A stretch of 64,000 nt of DNA from Lagopus muta. Taxonomy: Eukaryota; Chordata; Aves; Galliformes; Phasianidae. Both the position numbers and the translations under genes were made by a program. Location: NCBI RefSeq assembly GCF_023343835.1, contig NC_064437.1, positions 1,312,001-1,376,000 on the forward strand, given 5' to 3'. The notes beneath the pieces were generated by a model, which ran no database searches, was not told the origin of the DNA, and worked only from the letters and a program-made list of their open reading frames with translations. Shown piece after piece: positions 58,201 through 64,000 of the stretch; within the stretch, counting starts at the first letter, position 1; the number at the start of each line of letters is the position of its first letter.

Positions 58201-61200
58201 TTCACTTGCCCTTCTACAGCTGTGAGCAGGATGCTATTAGCCCCGAGCTTGGCACGCGTGCAGCATCCACAGGCTGCACCCTTGTTTTCTCACCCTTTAT
58301 GGGGATGCATTATAGACCTGTAGATCACAACCCAAGTAGAGTGCATCAGATTGCACAGGAAAGCCAGTGCCCAGTACTGTGCTCCTGCTCAAGCCATTGC
58401 ATGGATCAGAGGCAATTAAACCTCTGCCTCCTGTTCCACTGCCATAGATAACACTCTCTGGGAGCTGGTTTGGGCTGCAGAGTAACAGCTCAAAGGAGAA
58501 TAAAAGGGGGAAAAAAAAACAAAAACAAAACAACACATAAAAGCCAGTGGCCTTTCTGTGAACCCAAGCTCATCTTGCAGGTCATAAGCCAAAAGGCCAA
58601 GTCCACAACAAAGGATATAGCCTGGCTCCTCGGGTCGGATGCTGTAGCCCTCCTCATCAAGCTCTGGGGAATTCTGCATGGGGCACAAAACACGAAGGAT
58701 CAACACTGCTGCTGTTTTTGTTGTTGCTGTCACAATACTAAATTTGTTTCTGAAACACCCAATTGCAAGCCACGTTTGTCTTTGGTTGTCCTCAATGTCC
58801 TTGAGGCATTGGGCAGTGCTTTCCTCACCTACAGAGTGCAGAACGGTCCTTCACTTGGTCACCTGGTTTCTGGACCATTTTATAAGCCTGCCTTCTGGAT
58901 CAGTTCTCAATTTATTGATGCCACATAAAATCATGAAGTTTGGGAAGGTACACTACGATCATCTAGTCCCCCCACGCCCACTAAACCATGTCCTTTGGTA
59001 CCCTTTCCTTTAAAAGAGATCCAGAATACACATTGGAGAAGGATTAATTTCCTTGCACACCTGTAATAATGTCTCTGAAGTCATTATTTTTATTCAGTAT
59101 GCCTCAGCTTTGAAGCTGAGAGTGCAGCTGGGGGACATGGCTCACAAAGGAGCACTGCCCAGGGCAGGGGCAGAGCCCTCAGACACTTACATATCTGTCC
59201 CAGTCGATCTCTGCATAAAATCCATTTGGGGCCCCATTCGTTTTCTTCTGTAACACATGGGAAAACAAGATTTCAACACTTAAAATGAAGGGAAAAAAAA
59301 TAGGAGAACATTGCATATATGCAGGTGTTTGTGAATCTGTGTAGTGAGACTCTACCACATAAGCTGAGCAAAGGTTCACGGGCTCTCTTTAAACCAACCC
59401 TTGGGTTTAAGTTCCCTGAAAGATGGCATTTCTCAAGAGCAGGGAGCACTGGCAGATGGCTCTGTGCTTCTACCCAGGTTGGGTTTGTTGTTCTCCATCA
59501 CAGGCAGCCAGGCCACTGCCATTCTGGGGGCCAGGATGCAAGCTGATCCCCAGACACCCATTGCTCACCAGAATCACAGCTGCGCCAGCCCCATGCTCCC
59601 ATAATGGCCACAGAGACCTGGAGTCAAGCATCAAAATGATGACCAAACACCACTATAGAGTTTTTCTATAAATGGGCCTTGCCCAGGGCTGGTGAGGCTC
59701 AGGGTGATCAACAGCATGTACCAAGTCCTGGGTGTCTGATGGAGAGTAAAGCCAGAATACAGTCAAGTACAACATTGTCCTTCACTTCTGAGCTTGGGGT
59801 CATCACCAAATTGCTGTTACACAGAGGTGACTGCCAGCAGCAATGCATCCCAACAGCGGTGGCACTGACATGATCCAGCAATTCTGTGGCCCAGGTATTG
59901 GTCTGACTCAACCTAACCCACATTTTCCTGCAGTCTGGATCTCTAAACAAGAACTACATTCAGTTCTCATTTGTAGCTGTAACCAAGCATTTCCTTACTG
60001 AGTTATTTTTTCCTTGCTCATTTGCTATGGCAAGGTGGCTCATTGAGATGAGGGCTGAGAGGCTGGAATGGATTGGGGTTGGGCAGAAAGAGGGTTATGT
60101 GTTGGGCAGTTGGCTGGTTTTAAACAGAAGAACAAATGAAAGGAATCAGCAAACACTGTGGGGTCTATAAGGAGGGGATGACTCCCCAGAAGGGCTGTAT
60201 TCAGCAGTGAGGTTGGCCCCAGGGCTATCATCCCTACCACAATATGGCTTTCTGCAAGAACATGCTATACGATGAAAACTGAAATCTCTTCATCCTCCAA
60301 TGCCTGTTTCAAAATACTCAGTGCTCTCATTACATGTTAAAAAAAAAAAAAAAAAAGTAAAGAAACTGCTTTCCTGCTTCCTCCAGCTTACTGGAGCACT
60401 GGAAACCATGCAGGAAAGCAAACTGCCTGCAAAACCCGAAATACACATCTTATGGAGAAAGCATCAGCTGCTGGCAAGGGTTGGAAGTGGTGTTTAGGTT
60501 TCCAGCTCAGACATCTTGCCTCCAGCCCCATCTGAACACAATGCTACCATCAGCCATGCCCAAGGAGCTGTCAGCTGGGTTTTCACTGTCCAAAACTACA
60601 TTTGGCATTGCTCAATGCAGCAGCTTTATTCACTACAGATTTCTGCACGTCACAAAACTCTATTTCATCGCGTTTTCTGGGATTTTGTTTAACTGCTGAA
60701 CGAAGCCTTGATTAAAGCACTACCTGAGCTGCAGGCTTCTTAATCACTAATTAACAGCCAGTAACAAATGGCAGAGGAACGTGGGTGAGCCCAAAGCCAA
60801 GGATCTTGGGTCAGATGCAGGAAACAAGATGGCACATCTCTAAAGGAGCAATGTGGCACCCTGATGTCTGCATGATGCCACGCTGCACAGCGATGCCATG
60901 TGTCCCTGGCACTGGGCTGGGCATGCAGTGCTGCTCTCCTGCTGAATGTCTCCCTAGGGCTTATTTTAAGCCTCTAATGCCTGAATCCACACAGTCCCAG
61001 TCTGAGCCCAACATACTTAACTGTAAATTGGAAATGAAGCAGCTAAAGTGGCTCCTTCCACTGCCTGGTTCTAGCAGGGGCGTTCCTATCCCTAACCAAG
61101 AAAAGCAGCAGCATCTTGAGAACAGCTATCATCTTCGTTTCAGTTTGATATAGAAAACAAACTGATATAAGAAACAGGTGTGTGGCGATTTGCCCTTAAC

Positions 61201-63949
61201 CCCAACCACAGAAAATCTGCCCTGAGCCGATTGTGCTCAGCAGGAGCTGGAATCTCCAGGCACCTGAGCCGCCACAGGGGGTACGCAGCACCTGCTGCCT
61301 ATTTTCACCGCGTCAATTTTGTACAGAGTCCTAAATTATTATTATTTAAACAGCTTCATCTGGACTTGGACACTTATTTGCTATGTTAAGAAAGAAGTGG
61401 TTCACAAAACAGCTCCCATGATGGCCAATGAAGCTGCTAATGTGGAGCAGCGCTGTGCAGTACTTACGATGCCGTCCCTGTCCGGTGACCCCCTGCAAGG
61501 AACAGAAAAGGCACCTGGGTTAGCTCCAGCACAGCCCCACTTGAGGAAATGCAGAAATGGTGCTCTGAATGCTCCCGCAGCAACTGGAGCTGTCATTACA
61601 GCATTGCCAGCAAAGCCAAATTGCTGGTGTGCTCCTCAGAAACCCCGCACAGTGCGCTCTCGTGTCGTTGGACAGCACAAACACATCAGTACACCGAGTG
61701 CTTCTGTGCTGCAGAAGTTGGTAGAAGTTGCAAATGAGCAATCCAGACTCCATGCAGCAAGACTGTTCCCTGCCAGAAGTATCACTGCTTCATTTTTTGG
61801 GTGGGTTTTTTAAGCAGGTGGAGCTGAAAATCCCCCATCATCCCCATGTCTGGGAGCTTTGGCCCCGGGGCACAGCAAGTAGCCTCACAAGGCAACACTG
61901 GACCGAGTGTCAGCAAGGGGCATCTTAGCAAAGGGATGGATGTGTTTGTTGGATCCAGGCTGGCCCCTTGTTGATGTGTTGCCAGAGATTCTCCACAAAT
62001 TAATGTCTGACTCATGGCACCGCAGAAAATCTGAAGGGAGCTGCTGCTGGGTTGGGCTAATTTGATGGAGATTAATGCCTTTTTGTCAAACTTCCCCATA
62101 ACGCTCATGTGTGCTCCTCTCTCATCTCAGGGTTCATCTCCCACTTCCCTCACTACAGCCTTCTCCTCTGCTGGCTGTGACCCAACCTCCTCCAGATGTG
62201 GCCCAGGGACCCAAAGTCCCTCCAGCAGTGAAGCTGAGCTCCACGCCACCACTGCTCACCAAAGGCCCTCCTGTTTCAATGGGATTTGTGTCTGAACAGA
62301 TTCCAGCAGATGTGCACATCAGTATTTGGGCAGAGTTTAATCTGCTGCAGCTCCCAGAGGGGAACTGGGCTTCTGATCACTGCTCACTGTCACCATGCAC
62401 AGCAAACACATGCATGTTCCACTGCTCTGCAGAGCACACATGGCTGCAGGTCTCTGTGTGCACAGGAGGAAATGGCTCTGATGCAGCCATCGCTGTGAGC
62501 CGTGACTTGAGGATGACAGATGTCCCCAACACACCCAGCTCCTTCCTGCCATCATTACTTATTAATGCATTTTAGATCTCATTGACTTACGTGGAATCAG
62601 TGTCCTTTTCTTTCTTGCGTATACCAAAGGCCTTCCTTGTACGTTTTTTCAGTCCTGCAGGGAGGAGTATAAGAATGCAATATGCATGTTACACTCCAAA
62701 TTCAACTCCAAGAGGTTGCTTCCCCAGCTGCCCGCTCTAAGTCATAAACAAGGTGAAAAGAACCCCCCCAGCAGGGCAGCGCAGGCAGCGCGTGCTCCTG
62801 GTTACACCTTGCTACCGTTAAGTGAATGCTCATCAACTTGCTCAATTGCATATTTCACAGAAGTATTTGTGACCTTACTGTCTTAGTGATACACTCCCTC
62901 AGGCAGTGGGGAAACCCTTCTTAGGGGTAAATAAATGAAGGAAAAAAACCCAAAAACCTACTTAAATCACCGATGCAGTGGTTCAGCACAGTGCTTACAG
63001 TTACCGGCCCGCTGGGGGCAGGGGCACACAGCTCTCAACGACCAAAGCTGCAGGTACTGGCCGAGCATCCCTTCTAACAGTAGCTGTGGGCCTTCCCTGC
63101 CATTTTTTTGGAGGAAAAGCTGTCCCTGAGAGCACTCTAACACCTTGCAGTGAATGCACCTAGGTAGGCATTTTAGCATTTGAACCGCTTGGAGCTACCA
63201 CGAAGCTGGTCTACTGCTCTCCTCTGCTCTGCCTTCAAGCTTGTGCATGCCCTCCAACCAAAGTTATTTTCTGCTTTCCTAGGAGCATCTCACTCCTCCG
63301 GATGGATGCAACAAGCACCCCCAGTGCTGGCTTTCTGCAGCACATCACAGCACACCAGTCTTGAATTACCACAATGCAAGAGGAGCCTCAAGGCTCCTGA
63401 TCCCCTACAGCCAGATGTTTGGTTGTCCAACAACAGGGCCAAGCCAGGGCAGCGCCATCAGACTCCGGCAGCTCTCTTTGGTGCTGCTAATGGAGCCCTA
63501 GGAGGTCATCTGAAGGCAGTGCAGCAGCCCAACCCCAGGCACGAACCCCACACCTTTGCACAACAGCCCCCATTTGGCTCGTCTCACCTCCCAGCTTTCC
63601 CACCAAGCAAGTTATTAATAACACAGGAAGATCTCAGCTCCCAGAATAACATTGGCTTCCAAACCCAAAGTAGAACAGGGAGGGAAGTGAATGACCAAAC
63701 TGAGACACTGTTCGGCCTTATCTGAAGAGAAGCCCAATTTGGCTAAATTCTGTAACGAAGCCTTCTGCTCAGTTACGTAATAGACCCACCATCTGCTGGA
63801 AATGTAACTACAGTTAGGGGAAGGAAAGATGTTTAAGGAAGGGTGAGAGCTTCCACAGCACCACCAACCGCAGCAGAAGCAGTGCATCATGCTGGGGATC
63901 TCATCCCAAACGTGCAGCTCCCTGCAGCAGGGCATTAGTCACCTTCCAT
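40192..63949 (-). CDS. SGIP1: SGIP1, SH3GL2-interacting (endophilin-interacting) endocytic adaptor
   Basis: SGIP1 is a brain-enriched clathrin adaptor of the muniscin group; it binds membranes, endophilin, EPS15 and intersectin and regulates receptor endocytosis, including CB1. Twenty-four minus-strand exons join in phase into 2,343 nt, 780 residues (human about 828). Exons in order: 63949-63943, 62654-62591, 61492-61468, 59247-59191, 58673-58619, 57908-57733, 57093-57082, 56039-56028, 55515-55491, 55167-55116, 54832-54750, 54207-54121, 53683-53609, 52313-51867, 48925-48804, 48382-48256, 45843-45784, 42630-42519, 42379-42224, 41810-41678, 41413-41211, 40960-40896, 40512-40348, 40214-40192. 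Residues 1-70 are basic ([16 protein letters not shown]) for membrane binding. The middle, to about 475, is proline-rich with endophilin-type SH3 ligands. Residues from about 505 form the mu-homology domain, ending FAAGKYLADN. Introns are GT-AG except intron 5, which is U12-type AT-AC. The least certain exon is the 7-nt first one. Confidence 0.95.
40348..40512 (-). CDS. SGIP1: SGIP1 exon 23
   Basis: Encodes [20 protein letters not shown], then [16 protein letters not shown], the last strands of the mu-homology domain. The acceptor is CTCCTGCAG and the donor GTAGGT. Confidence 0.97.
40688..40835 (+). mobile_element. CR1 LINE 3' fragment
   Basis: CAAGGCCAGGTTGGATGGGG, GGGCAGCCTGGGCTGCTATT and a CR1-like tail CTTTTCCAACCTGGGCC. 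It lies in SGIP1 intron 22, antisense to the gene. Confidence 0.8.
40896..40960 (-). CDS. SGIP1: SGIP1 exon 22
   Basis: Encodes [20 protein letters not shown]. The acceptor is TGTTTGCAG and the donor GTAATG. Confidence 0.96.
41211..41413 (-). CDS. SGIP1: SGIP1 exon 21
   Basis: Mu-homology domain: [33 protein letters not shown] and [20 protein letters not shown]. The acceptor is CATTTTGGAAG and the donor GTAGGG. Confidence 0.96.
41678..41810 (-). CDS. SGIP1: SGIP1 exon 20
   Basis: Mu-homology domain: [20 protein letters not shown], then [15 protein letters not shown]. The acceptor GCTGGCAG lies 13 bases downstream of a sense CR1 3' end. Confidence 0.96.
41824..41965 (-). mobile_element. CR1 LINE 3' fragment abutting SGIP1 exon 20
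   Basis: CATAGAAACAGAAGATCACT, then CAGGTTGGAACAGACCTCTG and CCCACGTCCCTCAGTGCCAC: a CR1 3' end in reverse. It is sense to SGIP1 and stops 13 bases from the exon. Confidence 0.8.
42224..42379 (-). CDS. SGIP1: SGIP1 exon 19
   Basis: Mu-homology domain: [20 protein letters not shown], ending [13 protein letters not shown]. The acceptor is GGTGCTGCAG and the donor GTGAGC. Confidence 0.96.
42519..42630 (-). CDS. SGIP1: SGIP1 exon 18 (start of the mu-homology domain)
   Basis: Encodes [20 protein letters not shown], then [15 protein letters not shown]. The acceptor is CTCTGTTGTAG and the donor GTAGGT. Confidence 0.96.
42631..45783 (-). other. SGIP1: SGIP1 intron 17
   Basis: About 3.2 kb. I see no exon that fits SGIP1 phase. 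A CR1-like scrap may exist at 44383-44430. An AT-rich run is at 45340-45360. Confidence 0.65.
45784..45843 (-). CDS. SGIP1: SGIP1 exon 17
   Basis: Encodes [19 protein letters not shown]. The acceptor is GGCCATACAG and the donor GTAAGTA. Confidence 0.95.
45844..48255 (-). other. SGIP1: SGIP1 intron 16
   Basis: About 2.4 kb with no recognised exon, repeat or RNA gene. Confidence 0.65.
48256..48382 (-). CDS. SGIP1: SGIP1 exon 16
   Basis: Encodes [20 protein letters not shown], then [20 protein letters not shown]. The acceptor is TTTTTCTCCAG. This serine-rich stretch precedes the mu-homology domain. Confidence 0.96.
48804..48925 (-). CDS. SGIP1: SGIP1 exon 15 (proline-rich)
   Basis: Encodes [20 protein letters not shown], then [18 protein letters not shown], with several SH3-ligand cores. 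The acceptor is CTATTGCAG and the donor GTAGGT. Confidence 0.95.
48926..51866 (-). other. SGIP1: SGIP1 intron 14
   Basis: About 2.9 kb. It holds a C-run at 50073-50083 and one diverged CR1 tail near 51.2 kb, and otherwise nothing I can name. Confidence 0.65.
51165..51235 (+). mobile_element. CR1 LINE tail (short, diverged)
   Basis: AGGAGTTGGGCTCAGTGATT, then GGGTTTCTTCCAACTCAGGA resembles a diverged CR1 3' end in SGIP1 intron 14. Confidence 0.5.
51867..52313 (-). CDS. SGIP1: SGIP1 exon 14 (large linker exon)
   Basis: About 149 codons, residues 244-392: [54 protein letters not shown] and [20 protein letters not shown]. The acceptor is TTTGACCGCAG and the donor GTACGT. The collagen-like GPP run that I recall in human SGIP1 here is absent. 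Confidence 0.95.
53609..53683 (-). CDS. SGIP1: SGIP1 exon 13 (proline-rich)
   Basis: Encodes [20 protein letters not shown], with PPLPPK-type SH3 ligands. The acceptor is TTTCCCTCGCAG. A sense CR1 3' end lies about 20 bases upstream of it. Confidence 0.95.
53704..53910 (-). mobile_element. CR1 LINE 3' fragment abutting SGIP1 exon 13
   Basis: CATAGAATGATTTGGGTTGG, then AAAAGACCTCTAAGCTCCCC and a tail reading on the minus strand as CR1 3' sequence. It is sense to SGIP1 and ends about 20 bases from the exon 13 acceptor. Confidence 0.88.
54121..54207 (-). CDS. SGIP1: SGIP1 exon 12
   Basis: Encodes [20 protein letters not shown], then LQRPFPIG. The acceptor is CTTTTCCCAG and the donor GTAAGT. 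Confidence 0.94.
54750..54832 (-). CDS. SGIP1: SGIP1 exon 11
   Basis: Encodes [20 protein letters not shown], then FEEQKLD. The acceptor is CACAGCAG. The donor GTGTGT is weaker than the others but keeps phase with exon 12. Confidence 0.9.
55116..55167 (-). CDS. SGIP1: SGIP1 exon 10
   Basis: Encodes [16 protein letters not shown]. The acceptor is CTTGCACAG and the donor GTCAGT. Confidence 0.94.
55491..55515 (-). CDS. SGIP1: SGIP1 exon 9 (25-nt micro-exon)
   Basis: Encodes GMIKRNLS plus one base. The acceptor is TTTGTAATTCCAG and the donor GTAAGT. It joins exon 10 as KRNLSSEEIARP. Confidence 0.93.
56028..56039 (-). CDS. SGIP1: SGIP1 exon 8 (12-nt micro-exon, RRSP)
   Basis: Exactly four codons, CGG CGC AGC CCG, with acceptor TGACCGCAG and donor GTAAGC. 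It repeats the R-x-S-P pattern of exon 7, and either could be skipped in frame. Confidence 0.9.
56727..56890 (-). mobile_element. CR1 LINE 3' fragment
   Basis: CATAGAATCACATAACTATT, then GGAGACCTTTGAAGGCCATC and CCACAGCTCCATATGTGCTT, in SGIP1 intron 7. Same subfamily as the 35.0 and 38.4 kb copies. Confidence 0.87.
57058..57075. repeat. (AT)n run
   Basis: A short AT dinucleotide run a few bases inside the intron downstream of the RKSP micro-exon. Confidence 0.85.
57082..57093 (-). CDS. SGIP1: SGIP1 exon 7 (12-nt micro-exon, RKSP)
   Basis: Exactly four codons, AGG AAA AGT CCG, between the acceptor ATTCTTTTAG and the donor GTAAGAA. Human SGIP1 has RKSPRRSP at this place. An AT dinucleotide run lies just inside the downstream intron. 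Confidence 0.9.
57733..57908 (-). CDS. SGIP1: SGIP1 exon 6
   Basis: Encodes [20 protein letters not shown], then [20 protein letters not shown] and [15 protein letters not shown]. The acidic serine cluster resembles a casein-kinase-type region. The donor is GTGAGT. Confidence 0.96.
57909..58618 (-). other. SGIP1: U12-type AT-AC intron of SGIP1 (710 nt)
   Basis: The donor is /ATATCCTTTG and the acceptor CTGCAC/CC, with TTCCTTAGC (57927-57919) matching the U12 branch consensus TTCCTTAAC about 12 bases before the exon. It is spliced by the minor spliceosome. Confidence 0.92.
58619..58673 (-). CDS. SGIP1: SGIP1 exon 5 (donor of a U12 AT-AC intron)
   Basis: Encodes [18 protein letters not shown] plus one base. 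It is followed directly by ATATCCTTT, the U12-type AT-AC donor; no GT donor fits. Joining to the AC acceptor before exon 6 gives EEPGSTKGKHF, the expected family sequence. Confidence 0.93.
58927..59035 (-). mobile_element. CR1 LINE 3' fragment (old, diverged)
   Basis: AAAATCATGAAGTTTGGGAA, then CATCTAGTCCCCCCACGCCC and ACTAAACCATGTCC fit a CR1 3' end in reverse, in SGIP1 intron 4. Confidence 0.65.
59191..59247 (-). CDS. SGIP1: SGIP1 exon 4
   Basis: Nineteen whole codons: [19 protein letters not shown]. The acceptor is ATGTGTTACAG and the donor GTAAGTG. Confidence 0.95.
59999..60057 (-). pseudogene. Decayed SGIP1 exon remnant (between exons 3 and 4)
   Basis: In human SGIP1, as I remember it, DGI is followed by an exon QPSPHEPPYNSK... 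of about 24 residues. At the matching place the minus strand gives CAGCCCTCATCTCA, then after one extra base GAG CCA CCT TGC CAT AGC AAA, that is QPSSH/EPPCHSK, followed by TGA, AR, KK and TAA, and a preserved donor-like GTAAGG. The inserted base and two stops mean it cannot be coding here. The assembled reading frame is intact without it. The similarity is short and rests on recalled human sequence. Confidence 0.5.
60339..60356. repeat. A-tract
   Basis: Eighteen consecutive adenines in SGIP1 intron 3. I see no SINE or retrocopy upstream of it. Confidence 0.85.
61468..61492 (-). CDS. SGIP1: SGIP1 exon 3 (25-nt micro-exon)
   Basis: Encodes GSPDRDGI. The acceptor is TTCCTTGCAG and the donor GTAAGT. 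It ends in phase 0, as does the junction to exon 4, so the missing human exon between them can be lost without frame change. Confidence 0.92.
62591..62654 (-). CDS. SGIP1: SGIP1 exon 2 (basic membrane-binding region)
   Basis: Encodes [20 protein letters not shown]. The acceptor is CTCCCTGCAG and the donor GTAAGTC. Confidence 0.95.
63943..63949 (-). CDS. SGIP1: SGIP1 first coding exon (7 nt: ME and one base)
   Basis: ATGGAAG followed by the donor GTGACT. Joined to exon 2 it reads [10 protein letters not shown], matching the human [11 protein letters not shown] end from memory. The 5' UTR extends upstream, perhaps beyond the window. An out-of-frame ATG lies ten bases upstream. Confidence 0.65.
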
Positions 63950-64000
63950 TTACTATCATCTTCCCCCCCTCCTCGTAATACCTATGAATCAGCATCTAAG

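Larger units (their letters stand above)
59248..61467 (-). other. SGIP1: SGIP1 intron 3
   Basis: About 2.2 kb containing the decayed-exon candidate (59999-60057) and the A-tract at 60339. Confidence 0.65.

Noticed and set aside
58617-58620. A GC-AG intron after SGIP1 exon 5 (CCAG/GC)
   Set aside because: The GC is followed by TATATC rather than AAGT, and the resulting phase does not fit any acceptor before exon 6. The AT-AC U12 solution fits all signals.

Overview
This is an ordinary nuclear chromosome window from a bird, most likely a galliform (chicken or a relative). The clues are several truncated CR1 LINE ends with their terminal ATTCTATG-like repeat, compact GC-rich CpG-island promoters, short introns, and a gene order that is the reverse of human 1p31. 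I read five protein-coding genes by assembling exons with splice sites and continuous phase: MIER1 (minus, 5' end only), DNAI4/WDR78 (plus, complete), INSL5 (plus, complete), DYNLT5/TCTEX1D1 (minus, nearly complete) and SGIP1 (minus, complete coding sequence). There is no sign of a bacterial-type system, a CRISPR array, a recognisable provirus or an intact transposon.

Layout. 1-14.2 kb: first three coding exons of MIER1 and its long intron 1. 13.6-15.5 kb: a shared CpG island from which MIER1 (leftward) and DNAI4 (rightward) diverge. 15.3-30.0 kb: 17 DNAI4 exons totalling 2,415 nt (804 residues). 32.1-33.6 kb: the two-exon insulin/relaxin peptide gene INSL5, with a TATA box. 34.7-36.6 kb: DYNLT5, convergent with INSL5, starting in a second CpG island. 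37.2-64 kb: SGIP1, with a roughly 3 kb 3' UTR and 24 coding exons totalling 2,343 nt (780 residues). CR1 fragments are scattered through introns and intergenic DNA.

Function. The five products do not form one pathway. DNAI4 is an axonemal dynein intermediate chain and DYNLT5 a Tctex-type light-chain relative, both dynein-linked. MIER1 is a chromatin co-repressor, INSL5 a secreted peptide hormone, and SGIP1 a neuronal endocytic adaptor. Points of interest are a U12-type AT-AC intron in SGIP1; consecutive 12-, 12- and 25-nt micro-exons in SGIP1; an apparent decayed SGIP1 exon; an INSL5 peptide that looks like relaxin-3; an RFX X-box with two CCAAT boxes at DNAI4; a TISU-like start at MIER1; a 63-nt in-frame intron in DYNLT5; and two CR1 3' ends lying against SGIP1 splice acceptors. 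Comparisons with human proteins are from memory, not from a search.
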